NCBI RefSeq assembly: GCF_000585215.1
Contig: NZ_AONC01000050.1
Location: forward strand, 1 to 42,040
Source of the DNA: Imhoffiella purpurea
Lineage (GTDB): Bacteria; Pseudomonadota; Gammaproteobacteria; Chromatiales; Chromatiaceae
Reading direction: 5' to 3'
DNA: 42,040 nt
Shown: piece by piece, positions 18,357 through 29,700 of the stretch
How the letters are laid out: each line of letters begins with the position of its first letter
How positions within the stretch are numbered: the first letter of the stretch is position 1
Notes under the pieces: model-generated
What the model was told of the DNA's origin: nothing
The model's input: the letters and a program-made list of their open reading frames with translations, nothing else
Databases searched by the model: none
Made by a program: the position numbers and the translations under genes

Positions 18357-19223
18357 TCAGACCGCGGCGGCACCGCCGACGATCTCGGAGATCTCCTGGG
18401 TGATCGCGGCCTGGCGCGCCTTGTTGTAGACGAGCTGCAACTCACCGATGAGGTTGCCGGCATTGTCCGAGGCGGCCTTCATGGCGACCATTCGGGCGGA
18501 TTGCTCACAGGCGCCGTTCTCGACCACCGCCTGATAGACGAGCGACTCGATATAGCGCGTCAGCAGGGCATCCAGGACCGACTTGGCGTCGGGCTCGTAG
18601 ATGTAGTCCCAGTGGTAGGGCATGCCGTCGTTCTGCTCGCCGGCGACGAGCGGGACCAGCCGCCGGATGGTCGGCTGCTGGGTCATGGTGTTGACGAATT
18701 CGTTGCTGACCACGTAGATGGCGTCGACCTCGCCCGCCTCGAAGGCGTCGAGCATGACCTTGACCGTTCCGATCAGATCCTCGACATGAGGCTTGTCGCC
18801 GAGATGGGTCGCCTGGGCCTTGATCTCGCCGCCGAAGCGCTTGAAGAAGCCGAGCGCCTTGGAACCGATGGTGCAGAATACGGGCTCGACGCCCGCCTCG
18901 CGCTGCTCCTTGATCTCGGCGATGAGGCGACGGAACAGATTGCTGTTCAGACCGCCGCAGAGCCCACGGTCGGAGGAGACGACGATGTAGCCGACGCGCT
19001 TGCGCGGACGCTCCTCCGCCATGAAGGAGTGCCGATACTCGGGCGTGGCCTGGGCCAGATGACTGATGACCTGGAGCATCTTCTCCGCGTAGGGGCGAGA
19101 AGCGGACATGCGATCCTGGGCCTTGCGCATCTTGGAGGCCGCAACCATCTGCATGGCCTTGGTGATCTTCTGCGTGCTCTTGATGCTCGCGATCTTGGTG
19201 CGGATTTCTTTGGCGCCTGCCAT
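18357..19223 (-). CDS. atpG: ATP synthase F1 gamma subunit
   Basis: The 288-residue rotor shaft subunit begins [20 protein letters not shown] and has the conserved [10 protein letters not shown] segment near 84-93 and the C-terminal ASDNAGNLI helix that sits in the alpha-beta hexamer. Length equals the usual 287. It is separated from atpA by an unusual 152-bp repeat-bearing gap rather than the short gap usual in this operon. Confidence 0.98.
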   Translation of the reverse strand: MAGAKEIRTKIASIKSTQKITKAMQMVAASKMRKAQDRMSASRPYAEKMLQVISHLAQATPEYRHSFMAEERPRKRVGYIVVSSDRGLCGGLNSNLFRRLIAEIKEQREAGVEPVFCTIGSKALGFFKRFGGEIKAQATHLGDKPHVEDLIGTVKVMLDAFEAGEVDAIYVVSNEFVNTMTQQPTIRRLVPLVAGEQNDGMPYHWDYIYEPDAKSVLDALLTRYIESLVYQAVVENGACEQSARMVAMKAASDNAGNLIGELQLVYNKARQAAITQEISEIVGGAAAV

Positions 19224-19230
19224 TTTATAG

Positions 19231-19373
19231 CTCCCAGCCTCCAGCGGCCAGCCACCAGTGGAGTGACTGGAAGCTGCGGAGGTTCAATGCATGACTTGTC
19301 AAGACGCACCGCTCACCGGCCACCAGGCTCCCGAGCGCTAGGCTGGAAGCTGGCGGCTGGCGGCTGGCGGCTG
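19231..19373. repeat. Inverted blocks of a GCTGG heptamer repeat between atpA and atpG
   Basis: The atpA-atpG gap contains a 33-nt block (19341-19373) made of four and a half copies of a 7-nt unit close to RGCTGGM, and a 28-nt block (19231-19258) of the same unit in the opposite orientation. A third short piece (CTGGAAGCTG, about 19267-19276) lies near the second block. Transcribed in the operon, the two blocks could pair imperfectly across about 80 nt. The unit resembles low-complexity GCTGG repeats seen as spurious Gly-Trp-Arg-Leu-rich reading frames in some gammaproteobacterial genomes; that comparison is from memory. Confidence 0.75.
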
Positions 19374-19375
19374 CT

Positions 19376-20917
<1,542 letters not shown>

Positions 20918-20930
20918 GGCGGTGTCCAGT

Positions 20931-21470
20931 TCAGAATTGCAAAGCGTTGGCGAGTTGCTTGATCTTGCCGCGGACGGAATCGTCGATCACCAGATCCCCG
21001 GCGCGAATCTCGATTCCGCCGAGCAGGGCGCTGTCCGTCTCGACCGTCAGCTCGACCTGATCGCCGAAGCGCTGCGCCAGTGCGGCAGCGAGCGCTTCCT
21101 GTTGATCGCTCCCGATCTCGAACGCGCTGCGGATCGAGACCTGCCGCACGCCCTGATCGGCGACGCGGCGTTCCTCGAACAGTCGCGCGATCTCGGAAAC
21201 GGCCGCCAGACGCGCGTTCTGGGCAAGCAACCGCAGGAGATTGCCGACCTCGGCGGGCAGCCCATCACCACAGACATCGAGGATGAGCTCGCGGATACGC
21301 TCCCGCGGCACGGTCGGGTTACTGATTTGAGCGGCCAACTGCGGATCCGCCGTCACCGCTGTCAGCAGCGCCAGCGCCTCGGACCAGGCATCGATCTGCC
21401 CGGTTTCCTTAGCGCGCTCGAAGACCGCCTCGGCATAGGGCCGCGCGATGGTGGTGATATCTCCGGCCAT
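20931..21470 (-). CDS. atpH: ATP synthase F1 delta subunit
   Basis: The 179-residue peripheral-stalk subunit starts [20 protein letters not shown], the typical helical N terminus that binds alpha, and ends with the conserved [20 protein letters not shown] segment that binds subunit b. Length matches the family (177). It lies 8 bp after atpF and 13 bp before atpA. Confidence 0.97.
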   Translation of the reverse strand: MAGDITTIARPYAEAVFERAKETGQIDAWSEALALLTAVTADPQLAAQISNPTVPRERIRELILDVCGDGLPAEVGNLLRLLAQNARLAAVSEIARLFEERRVADQGVRQVSIRSAFEIGSDQQEALAAALAQRFGDQVELTVETDSALLGGIEIRAGDLVIDDSVRGKIKQLANALQF

Positions 21471-21478
21471 GGTATTCC

Positions 21479-21949
21479 CTAGAGCTGCTTGGCGAAGTCG
21501 TCGACGATCGCGCGATGCGTATCGACGTCGATCTCTTTTTGGAGGATCTTCTCGGCGGCAGCCATGGCCAGCGCCGCGACCCGCTCGCGCAGCTCCTCGC
21601 GTGCACGGTTGGTCTCGCGCTCGATCTCGGCCTGGGCCGCGGCGACCAGACGCTCACCCTCGGTGCGCGCATCGGTCTTGGCCTCTTCGACGATGTCGGT
21701 CGCCCGCTTCTGGGCCTGGCCGACGATATCGGCGGCCTGGACCTTGGCCTCTTTCATGAGCTCGAGCGCGCGCTGCTCACCGAGAGCCTGCTCCTGATGG
21801 CCACGTTCGGCGGCGGCGAGACCTTCGGCGATCTTGGCCTTGCGCTCTGCCATCGCCTTGACGATGGGCGGCCAGACATACTTCATACAGAACCCGACGA
21901 ACACCGCGAAGGTGATCATCTGGGCGAACAGAGTCAGATTGATATTCAT
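21479..21949 (-). CDS. atpF: ATP synthase F0 subunit b
   Basis: The 156-residue subunit has a single N-terminal membrane helix (about 5-25, MNINLTLFAQMITFAVFVGF) and a long, highly charged helix rich in Ala, Glu, Arg and Gln that forms the peripheral stalk dimer. Length equals the E. coli protein. It lies 85 bp after atpE and 8 bp before atpH. Confidence 0.97.
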   Translation of the reverse strand: MNINLTLFAQMITFAVFVGFCMKYVWPPIVKAMAERKAKIAEGLAAAERGHQEQALGEQRALELMKEAKVQAADIVGQAQKRATDIVEEAKTDARTEGERLVAAAQAEIERETNRAREELRERVAALAMAAAEKILQKEIDVDTHRAIVDDFAKQL

Positions 21950-22034
21950 AGCGTTGCCTCGTGCCTTAACCTCGAACCTCGTCAGGATGACAGGCGAGTG
22001 ATCCCGACCCCGGTGGGAGCCGGAGGATCCGCTA

Positions 22035-22364
<330 letters not shown>

Positions 22365-22372
22365 CTAGGCGA

Positions 22373-23242
<870 letters not shown>

Positions 23243-23249
23243 TCATCTC

Positions 23250-23630
23250 TCACTTCGTGGTTCGATTGCCGAGTTGGGCGGCTATCAGGGTTGGTATGAC
23301 CTGGACCATGAAATAGGCACCAAGCAGCGCTGGTACGTTCAGCCCGTCGAGCACCGCGTAAGCGACCCCGAAAGCGCCGAGCACGAATACGATCTTCACG
23401 GTTTCGGCGCTGTAAAAACGCAAAACCAGCCTCTCGGGCTGCTGGGCGCGATAACCGCGAAAGACCCAAGCCGCGAGCAAGGCATTAGCCAACAGGCAAA
23501 TTCCGGCTCCAATCAGGGCCGAAAGCGCAACTGATCCACCAAACGGCAAAGCAAACACTACGATAGCCAGGCCGAAGATCGCTTGTACTCGGAGGATCTT
23601 TCCGGCCCGGAACGCGTCTGGCTGTTGCAT
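23250..23630 (-). CDS. atpI: ATP synthase accessory protein AtpI
   Basis: The 126-residue protein has four predicted membrane helices and the usual AtpI layout, with a short basic N terminus. AtpI helps c-ring assembly and may assist Mg2+ handling but is not part of the final enzyme. It is the first gene of the operon, about 40 bp downstream of a strong promoter. Confidence 0.9.
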   Translation of the reverse strand: MQQPDAFRAGKILRVQAIFGLAIVVFALPFGGSVALSALIGAGICLLANALLAAWVFRGYRAQQPERLVLRFYSAETVKIVFVLGAFGVAYAVLDGLNVPALLGAYFMVQVIPTLIAAQLGNRTTK

Positions 23631-23674
23631 CAGATCGTCGTGGGTGGGGCGAGCAAGCTGTTCACCGGGCGCGA

Positions 23675-23703
23675 AGTATAAGGGCTTACGGATATAGGGT
23701 CAA
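23675..23703 (-). promoter_or_regulatory. Sigma70 promoter of the atp operon
   Basis: On the minus strand TTGACC (23698-23703) is followed by a 17-bp spacer and TATACT (23675-23680). The match to the consensus and the ideal spacing make this the clearest promoter in the window. Transcription would begin near 23668, giving a short leader before atpI. The whole 212-bp parB-atpI gap is relatively AT-rich. Confidence 0.85.
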
Positions 23704-23842
23704 CGCAACTCATACAATTTGATACGGTCATCGATCGATTTTCTATTGGGGATTTCCGAGGAATTACGGGCAGATGACGAGGCCGCATCCATCCCTAGCC
23801 GGAACCCGAGTTCGGCCGAGTAAGTACACGCCGATCGGCAGA

Positions 23843-24787
23843 TCACTTGATATGGGCGAGAATGCCATCCAGCTCGTCCAGATTGTTATAGGCGATGACG
23901 AGCTTGCCCGAGCCGCGGCTGCCATGCTGGATCTGGACGCTGGCACCCAGACGGTCGGTGAGGTCCGACTGCAGACGCCGGATGTCCGGATCGAGCTCCG
24001 GCTGACTCCGGGCCGTCTCCTCGGCCTCCCCGGCCTGCTGCAGACGGCGGACCAGCTTCTCCGTCTCGCGCACCGAGAGCCCCGCCGCCACCACGGAGCG
24101 CGCGGCCTGACTCTGGGCCGCCCCCTTGAGGCCCAGGAGCGCCCGCGCGTGCCCCATCTCCAGACGCGACTGCTCGACATAGTCCTTGACGTCCGGGTTC
24201 AGCTCTTGGAGCCGCAGCAGGTTGGTCACCATGGTGCGCGACTTGCCGACCGCCTCGGCGACCTGCTGGTGCGTGAGCCCGAATTCGGAGATGAGACGCT
24301 CGAGCGCGCCGGACTCCTCGAGCGGATTCAGGTCCGCGCGCTGGATGTTCTCGATCAGACCGATCGCCAGCGCGGTCGGCTCGTCGACCTCGCGGATGAC
24401 GACCGGGATCTCGGCCAGCCCGGCCTGCTGACAGGCACGCCAGCGGCGCTCGCCGGCGATGATCTCGTAGCGCTGCGGACCGGCCGGCGAGCCGGGAACG
24501 GGACGGACCACGATTGGCTGGATGACGCCCTGGGCGACGATGGAATCGGCCAGTTCGCGCAAGGCGTCCGGGTCGAAATCGCGGCGCGGCTGATAGCGGC
24601 CGCGCTGAATGAACTCCAGCGGCAGATGGGTCACGCGATCCGAACCGGCCTCGGCCGGGGCATCCGCGCCAGAGGCATCCTCCGCGCCGGGCACGGCCAC
24701 CGCCGGAGCGCGGGCGGCGCCCAGCAGCGCGTCGAGACCGCGCCCCAGACCCTTCTTCTTCGGTGATGTCTTCTGCTCGATATCCAT
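23843..24787 (-). CDS. parB: Chromosome partitioning protein ParB
   Basis: ParB is a CTP-dependent clamp that loads at parS sites near the origin. The 314-residue protein has the chromosomal-type start KKKGLGRGLDALLG, the CTP/ParB motifs GERRWRA (112-118) and ENIQRADLNPLEE (146-158), and a helix-turn-helix about 172-194 (LTHQQVAEAVGKSRTMVTN). The ATG at 24787 is chosen because it precedes the family N terminus directly; the same frame is open upstream through parA as a shadow. It starts 11 bp after the parA stop. I did not find a parS-like 16-mer in the window by eye. Confidence 0.96.
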   Translation of the reverse strand: MDIEQKTSPKKKGLGRGLDALLGAARAPAVAVPGAEDASGADAPAEAGSDRVTHLPLEFIQRGRYQPRRDFDPDALRELADSIVAQGVIQPIVVRPVPGSPAGPQRYEIIAGERRWRACQQAGLAEIPVVIREVDEPTALAIGLIENIQRADLNPLEESGALERLISEFGLTHQQVAEAVGKSRTMVTNLLRLQELNPDVKDYVEQSRLEMGHARALLGLKGAAQSQAARSVVAAGLSVRETEKLVRRLQQAGEAEETARSQPELDPDIRRLQSDLTDRLGASVQIQHGSRGSGKLVIAYNNLDELDGILAHIK

Positions 24788-24798
24788 TCGTTGCGGCG

Positions 24799-25587
24799 TC
24801 AGGCGGCCTGTTGTCGTTTGTCCAGACGGCGCAGCACCTCGCCGGCCAGGGCCAGATAGGCGATCGCCCCCTTGGATTGAGGGTCGTAGAGCAGGGCCGA
24901 CTGACCGTGACTGGGCGCCTCGGCGAGACGCACGTTGCGCGGAATGATGGTGCGGTACACCTGATCCTTGAAGTGGGTGATGAGCTGGGTCGAGACCTGA
25001 TTGGCCAGGTTGTTGCGCGGGTCGTGCATGGTCCGCAGGATGCCCTCGATGCAGAGCGCGGGATTGCGGCTCTCGCGGATCTGCTCGATGGTGTCCAGCA
25101 GCGACGAGAGACCTTCGAGGGCGTAGTACTCGCACTGTAGCGGGATCAGCACCCCGCGCGCGGCGACCAGCGCATTGACCGTCAGCATGTTGAGCGAGGG
25201 CGGACAATCGATGACGACCAGCTCGTAGGCCTCGGCCGCGCTCGCCAACACCTTGGACAGACGGCGCTCGCGGTCGGGCGAATCGATCAGACCGATCTCG
25301 GCGGCCGTGAGGTCGGCGTTCGACGGCAGCAGGTCGAAGCCGGGCGAGGGCTCGGTGACGCGCTGGATGCAGTCCGCGATGGGAATCTCGGTCAGGAGCA
25401 GGTCGCAGGAGGTGTAGTCCAGGGTGTGCTTGTCGATCCCGCACCCCATGGTGGCGTTGCCCTGCGGATCCAGGTCCACGAGCAGGACGCGGCGCTTCAT
25501 GGCAGCCAGGGAGGCGGCCAGATTGACCGCCGTGGTCGTCTTGCCGACCCCGCCTTTCTGATTGGCGATCGCAATGATGTTGGCCAT
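24799..25587 (-). CDS. parA: Chromosome partitioning ATPase ParA
   Basis: The 262-residue deviant Walker ATPase drives ParB-DNA segregation by nucleoid-bound gradients. The deviant Walker A motif KGGVGKTT is at 11-18 and the Walker B-type LLVDLDPQGN follows near 35-44. The short N terminus is that of chromosomal (Soj) ParA rather than plasmid ParA with a DNA-binding extension. It is 7 bp after rsmG and 11 bp ahead of parB, so the three genes are one operon. Confidence 0.96.
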   Translation of the reverse strand: MANIIAIANQKGGVGKTTTAVNLAASLAAMKRRVLLVDLDPQGNATMGCGIDKHTLDYTSCDLLLTEIPIADCIQRVTEPSPGFDLLPSNADLTAAEIGLIDSPDRERRLSKVLASAAEAYELVVIDCPPSLNMLTVNALVAARGVLIPLQCEYYALEGLSSLLDTIEQIRESRNPALCIEGILRTMHDPRNNLANQVSTQLITHFKDQVYRTIIPRNVRLAEAPSHGQSALLYDPQSKGAIAYLALAGEVLRRLDKRQQAA

Positions 25588-25594
25588 GGTCGGC

Positions 25595-26266
25595 TCAATC
25601 GCTCCGGATTTCGATCAAATGACGCGGGACATCGAGGAAGGGCACGCCCAGACGGTGGATCTCCACGACCGCCGACGGCAGACCCGCAGTCTCGATCCGT
25701 TCGTCCGGCTGACGGCCTTTCATGAGCAGCAACCGGCCGGGATTCGCAAGCAATGCGGCGTTCGGGGCGCTCAGAATCTCCTCGGCCGCGACCGCGCGGC
25801 TGACAATGGTACTGAATTTTTGCCCGGGCCGGTACGTCTCGATGCGCGACTGGACCGGCTCGACGTTCGCGAGCCCCAGGTCCAGCACCGCCTGGCGCAC
25901 GAAACGCACCTTCTTGTTATTGCTGTCGAGCAGCCAGAAACGCCGCTCCGGCGCCATGATGGCGAGCGGCAGACCCGGCAGACCGGCCCCGGTCCCGATA
26001 TCGAGCACCGAGTCGCCGAACAGGAAGGGCAGCACCGCCAGACTGTCGAGCAGATGCTTGGAGACCATCTCCAGCGGATCGCGCACGGCCGTGAGGTTGT
26101 AGGCCTTGTTCCAGCGCACGAGCAGACCGATGAAGGCCATGAGCCGCTCCTGCTGCTCAGGACTGCATACCAGCTCCAATGCCTCGATGCCCTGGCCCAA
26201 CCTTTCCTCGATGCCGCTCCGCACGGACGCGCCAAGAGGATCCAGAGAAATATTCAAACGATACAC
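25595..26266 (-). CDS. rsmG: 16S rRNA (guanine(527)-N(7))-methyltransferase
   Basis: RsmG methylates G527 in the 530 loop of 16S rRNA. The 223-residue protein has the SAM-binding VLDIGTGAGLPGLPLAI (about 87-103) and the upstream WNKAYNLTAVRDP helix typical of RsmG. The start appears to be a GTG at 26266; no in-frame ATG occurs until residue 43, which would remove conserved sequence. The N terminus is about 15 residues longer than E. coli RsmG (207). In the ancestral order mnmG lies directly upstream; here nearly 5 kb of other DNA intervenes, and a candidate private promoter is seen. Confidence 0.95.
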   Translation of the reverse strand: MYRLNISLDPLGASVRSGIEERLGQGIEALELVCSPEQQERLMAFIGLLVRWNKAYNLTAVRDPLEMVSKHLLDSLAVLPFLFGDSVLDIGTGAGLPGLPLAIMAPERRFWLLDSNNKKVRFVRQAVLDLGLANVEPVQSRIETYRPGQKFSTIVSRAVAAEEILSAPNAALLANPGRLLLMKGRQPDERIETAGLPSAVVEIHRLGVPFLDVPRHLIEIRSD

Positions 26267-26284
26267 CCTATGATCAAAGGCGGA

Positions 26285-26315
26285 ACTATACGATAAAGCC
26301 CGGCCGACACATCAA
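26285..26315 (-). promoter_or_regulatory. Candidate promoter of rsmG-parA-parB
   Basis: On the minus strand TTGATG (26310-26315) and TATAGT (26285-26290) are separated by 19 bp, slightly long. Position, about 20 bp before the rsmG start, fits a promoter replacing read-through from mnmG. The divergent membrane-protein gene begins at 26339, so this short gap must serve both directions. Confidence 0.45.
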
Positions 26316-26338
26316 TCGCAGCACATCGTTGAAGGAAC

Positions 26339-27478
26339 ATGATCAAGCTCATCGCCAAAGTCATCCTCTTCCTCGTCGCCCTGAGCGCCATCGGCGTGCT
26401 CTGGCAGCGCGCGCAACTCACGACCCTGGCCCTGACCCGCATCGACCCGGTTCCCGAGACCCGCCAGCTGGTCGAGCAGGAGCGCTACGCCGAGGCGGCC
26501 GACTATCTCGGCTTCTTCATGGACTATCCCTACGTCCAGTCCGATCCGGCCGCGCAAACCTTGCACCGGGAGATCGAAGCGGTCCGCGGGAGCCTGGACT
26601 ACAAGGCCGGCAAGCTCGGCGAAGGGCTGCTGTCGGGCACCAGCGACGAGACCATCGGTCAGGCCGCCGGGGTGGCGACCGACCTCTTCGTCATCGGCGA
26701 CCTGCGCGACCTCGCCGAGCAGGGGACCAAGTGGTGGCATGAGGAGGAGACGGACGAGGTGATCGTCGCCCTGGCGACCATCGGCGTGGCGGCCAGCGCG
26801 GCACAGCTAGCCACCGGGGCAGCGACCCTCGGCACGGCGGGCGCCGCCTCTCCGAGCCTGGCCGCCGCGACCGCCGTCAAGGGCGGATCGGCCGTTCTCA
26901 AGAGCGCGCACAAGCTCGGCAAACTGCCCTCCTGGCTGGGCAAGAGGCTCGTCGAGGAGGCCAAGATAGTCAAGAAGACCCGCTCGCTGGATTCGGTGAA
27001 GGATGTGTTCGGCGACGTCTATACCCTGGCCAGGACACGCGGCGGACTGACACTGCTCAGCCACACCCGCGACGCCGCCTCGCTCACACGCATGGCGCGT
27101 TTCGCCGAGGCATTCGGCCAGCACAGCGCGATCCTGTACCGCATTGGCGGCGAGACGATCGTCACGACCGCCGAACGCGCCGGCGCTCTCGGCCGCGACG
27201 CCGTCAGACTGGCCGCGACCTTCGGTCTAGGCGGACTGCGCACCCTCGACAGAATCGGCGCGGTCACCTTCGTCAAGTATTCGGCCCGCGCCGCCAAGAT
27301 CGGCTACAAGGGCGATCTGATCCGGCTCATCGCCCGCTGGCTGACACGGATTCCAACCTGGACGCTCTATGGCCTGGCCGGGCTGGGCATCGGGGTCTGG
27401 GTTCCGTGGCGACGGCTCGGCGGCCGGTCGGGACACCGCATGGCGCCGACATCACGGGCGCCGCTGGTCTCTGCTTGA
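26339..27478 (+). CDS. Hypothetical membrane-associated protein
   Basis: I do not recognise this 379-residue protein. It has an N-terminal membrane segment or uncleaved signal anchor (about 4-22), an Ala/Gly-rich hydrophobic stretch (about 141-182, ATIGVAASAAQLATGAATLG and on), a basic middle region (185-215), several amphipathic Ala/Arg/Leu helices, and a C-terminal hydrophobic segment (about 341-356) followed by a basic tail. The start is supported by a GAAGGAA site 3-9 bases before the ATG. It is transcribed divergently from rsmG and lies 55 bp upstream of the RtcB-type ligase gene on the same strand, so the three could be one operon. Membrane insertion is inferred from hydrophobicity only. 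Confidence 0.75.
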   Translation: MIKLIAKVILFLVALSAIGVLWQRAQLTTLALTRIDPVPETRQLVEQERYAEAADYLGFFMDYPYVQSDPAAQTLHREIEAVRGSLDYKAGKLGEGLLSGTSDETIGQAAGVATDLFVIGDLRDLAEQGTKWWHEEETDEVIVALATIGVAASAAQLATGAATLGTAGAASPSLAAATAVKGGSAVLKSAHKLGKLPSWLGKRLVEEAKIVKKTRSLDSVKDVFGDVYTLARTRGGLTLLSHTRDAASLTRMARFAEAFGQHSAILYRIGGETIVTTAERAGALGRDAVRLAATFGLGGLRTLDRIGAVTFVKYSARAAKIGYKGDLIRLIARWLTRIPTWTLYGLAGLGIGVWVPWRRLGGRSGHRMAPTSRAPLVSA

Positions 27479-27533
27479 CCAGGGCGCACGAGGATTTGGC
27501 GAAAAGGGCACCAGACGGTTAGAGTTCGCTGGC

Positions 27534-28718
27534 ATGAACGACCGCAGCGAACACCCAGCCGCGTCGCCATCCGGCGTGCGCCTGATCGCATCCGCCGACA
27601 CCTGGATCGAGGGCGAGGCCCTGCGCCAACTGGAGCAGACTGCCGCATTGCCCGGAATGCGCGCCGCCGTCGGATTACCCGACCTACACCCCGGCAAGGG
27701 CTATCCCATCGGCGCCGCCTTCCTCTCCGAGAACATCTATCCCGCCCTGGTCGGCAACGACATCGGCTGCGGCATGGCGCTGTGGCAGACGGACCTGGCC
27801 ACCCGCAAGCTCAAACCCGAGCGCGCCGTCGCGCGCCTGCAGGGGCTCGAAGGCCCCTGGGACGGGGATCTGGATGCCTGGCGTGGCGAGCAGGACCTCG
27901 AATCGACCGATTTCGACAGCGCGCTCGGCACCATCGGCGGGGGCAACCACTTCGCAGAACTTCAGACGGTCGCCGAGATCCTGGATCGCGACGCCTTCAG
28001 CGCGCTGAATCTGGACGCCGAACAACTGCTGCTCCTGGTCCACAGCGGCTCGCGCGGACTGGGCGAGTCCATCCTGCGTACCCTGATCGAGCAGCAGGGA
28101 CACCAGGGACTGGATCCCGCCTCGGACGCCGCCCAGGCGTATCTCGCCCGCCATGATCGTGCCTTGGACTGGGCCAAAGCCAACCGCCGGCTGATCGCCG
28201 CGCGTCTCCTCGACGCACTGGGCGCGGAGGCCGAACCGCGCCTGGATGTCTGGCACAACCTGGTTCACCCGCTCGACTGGTCCGGAGAGCGGCTGTGGCT
28301 GCACCGCAAGGGCGCCGCACCGGCCGACCAAGGCCCGGTGGTCATTCCCGGGTCGCGCGGAACCCTCTCCTATCTGGTCCAACCGAGCCCCGATTGCGAC
28401 GCCAGTCTGCGCTCGCTCGCCCATGGTGCCGGGCGCAAATGGAAACGCGGCGAGGCGCGCGGCCGCCTCAGCGCCCGTCAGCGCCCGGACGATCTGCTCA
28501 CCACCGCGCTCGGCGGACGGGTCGTCTGCGAGGACAAGGAACTGCTCTACGACGAGGCTCCCGAGGCATACAAGGGCATCGACCGCGTGGTCGCCGACCT
28601 GGTCGAGGCGGGGCTCTGCCACATCATTGCCACCCTGCGCCCAGTGCTGACCTATAAGGTGCGTCGTCCGGCCCACAAACAGCCGGGCCACCGCAAGCCC
28701 CAGCGACGCCGCGCGTGA
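27534..28718 (+). CDS. RtcB-family RNA ligase (PrfH-associated)
   Basis: RtcB enzymes join RNA 3'-phosphate or 2',3'-cyclic phosphate ends to 5'-OH ends using GTP and Mn2+. This 394-residue member keeps the key elements: DIGCGM with metal-ligand Cys79, GGGNHF (135-140), HSGSRG (170-175), HNLVH (241-245), PGSRG (272-276) and HGAGR with the probable guanylylated His297. It is slightly shorter than E. coli RtcB (408). The ATG at 27534 fits the length of this subgroup, though no strong ribosome-binding site is visible. Its stop overlaps the GTG start of prfH by four bases. The tight pairing with prfH marks it as the subgroup (often called RtcB2) linked to repair of cleaved ribosomal RNA. Confidence 0.92.
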   Translation: MNDRSEHPAASPSGVRLIASADTWIEGEALRQLEQTAALPGMRAAVGLPDLHPGKGYPIGAAFLSENIYPALVGNDIGCGMALWQTDLATRKLKPERAVARLQGLEGPWDGDLDAWRGEQDLESTDFDSALGTIGGGNHFAELQTVAEILDRDAFSALNLDAEQLLLLVHSGSRGLGESILRTLIEQQGHQGLDPASDAAQAYLARHDRALDWAKANRRLIAARLLDALGAEAEPRLDVWHNLVHPLDWSGERLWLHRKGAAPADQGPVVIPGSRGTLSYLVQPSPDCDASLRSLAHGAGRKWKRGEARGRLSARQRPDDLLTTALGGRVVCEDKELLYDEAPEAYKGIDRVVADLVEAGLCHIIATLRPVLTYKVRRPAHKQPGHRKPQRRRA

Positions 28719-29350
28719 CCGACCCGACCCTCTGGCTGCAGATCTCCGCCGGACGTTGTCCGGCCGAATGCGAATGGGTGGTCGGCCGGCTTGCCCCGCG
28801 TCTGACCGAAGAGTTGCGATCCAGAGGACTCGCGGTCGAGGAGATCGACCGCACACCAGGGGCGCATCGCGGCGATGCCCGCTCCGTGCTGCTGCGGATC
28901 GGCGGCCCGAAGGTCGACGCCGGCATTGCCGACTGGCTGGGGACCATTCAATGGACCGGGACCAGCCCCTATCGCCCGCGTCACCAGCGCCGCAACTGGT
29001 TCGTCAGCGTCGCCGCCTTCGCGGAACCCAGCACCGAGACCTGGAACCCCCAGGATCTGCGCATCGAAACCCTGCGCGCGAGCGGTCCCGGCGGCCAGCA
29101 TGTCAACCGCACCGAGAGCGCCGTGCGCATCACCCATCTCCCGAGCGGCCTGAGCAGCTTGGCCCAGGAGGAACGCTCGCAGCATCTCAATCGCAGACTG
29201 GCACTCGCCCGGCTCGCGGCCCTCTTCGCCGAGCGCGACCAGGACCAAACCCAGGCCGCCGAGGACCAGCGCTGGCGACAGCACACCCAACTCGAACGCG
29301 GCAATGCGGTGCGGGTCTATCGCGGCATCGACTGGAAACGCATGCGCTGA
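28715..29350 (+). CDS. prfH: Peptide chain release factor homologue PrfH
   Basis: PrfH is a class I release-factor-like protein that keeps the peptidyl-tRNA hydrolysis domain and has a different N-terminal region in place of the codon-reading domain. In this 211-residue copy the GGQ motif is at residues 126-128 within [21 protein letters not shown], followed by the family's basic helical tail. The GTG start at 28715 is coupled to the upstream ligase gene by a GTGA overlap. Published work on RtcB2-PrfH pairs supports a model in which PrfH frees a stalled, decoding-centre-cleaved ribosome and the ligase reseals the 16S rRNA; here that role is inferred from the pairing. Confidence 0.92.
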   Translation: MTDPTLWLQISAGRCPAECEWVVGRLAPRLTEELRSRGLAVEEIDRTPGAHRGDARSVLLRIGGPKVDAGIADWLGTIQWTGTSPYRPRHQRRNWFVSVAAFAEPSTETWNPQDLRIETLRASGPGGQHVNRTESAVRITHLPSGLSSLAQEERSQHLNRRLALARLAALFAERDQDQTQAAEDQRWRQHTQLERGNAVRVYRGIDWKRMR

Positions 29351-29461
29351 GCGCGTGCGGCTCCTCGAAACGCATACGCTTTGGAACGACCCTGGCACGC
29401 CTTCGCCTTATAGACGGTCTGGACAGATCACCATGGACACAGCCACCTTGGGGTCACGACG

Positions 29462-29700
29462 ATGGGCGAAGCGAGAGTCACGACCAAAATCCGCAATTTC
29501 GTCGATGTCGCGCTTGCCGAGCGTCACGTGGGAAGCCTCGATCAGGTCCCCATGCGCCAGCGCGATTGCCTGGTGGACACGGGCGCACTCATGGTGCTCT
29601 TGCGCCCGAGGATGAGGTCGGCAAGCGCGGGGTGGACGGGTATCGTCACCTATGCCGACGATCGCCGCGAGGAATCGCCCGCAGCACGTGGATACCTGCC
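29462..29700 (+). pseudogene. Frameshifted remnant of a retropepsin-like (clan AA) aspartic protease
   Basis: The frame starting at 29462 reads MGEARVTTKIRNFVDVALAE and then DCLVDTGALMVLL, with the DTG active-site triad at codons 39-41. This is the layout of small bacterial clan AA aspartyl proteases. The conserved continuation PEDEVGKRGVDG is in another frame (about 29604-29640), and IVTYADDRREESP returns to the first frame. Two small indels that nearly compensate therefore interrupt the gene, and recognisable homology stops near 29700, leaving out the C-terminal half. A start with GGGG upstream is still present. Comparison to intact relatives is from memory of the family. Confidence 0.6.

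Noticed and set aside
23798-23815. Hairpin with GTTCGGC arms before the parB stop, considered as a parB terminator
   Set aside because: The stem has a bulge, lies on the far side of the stop with no T-run on the minus strand, and is weak.
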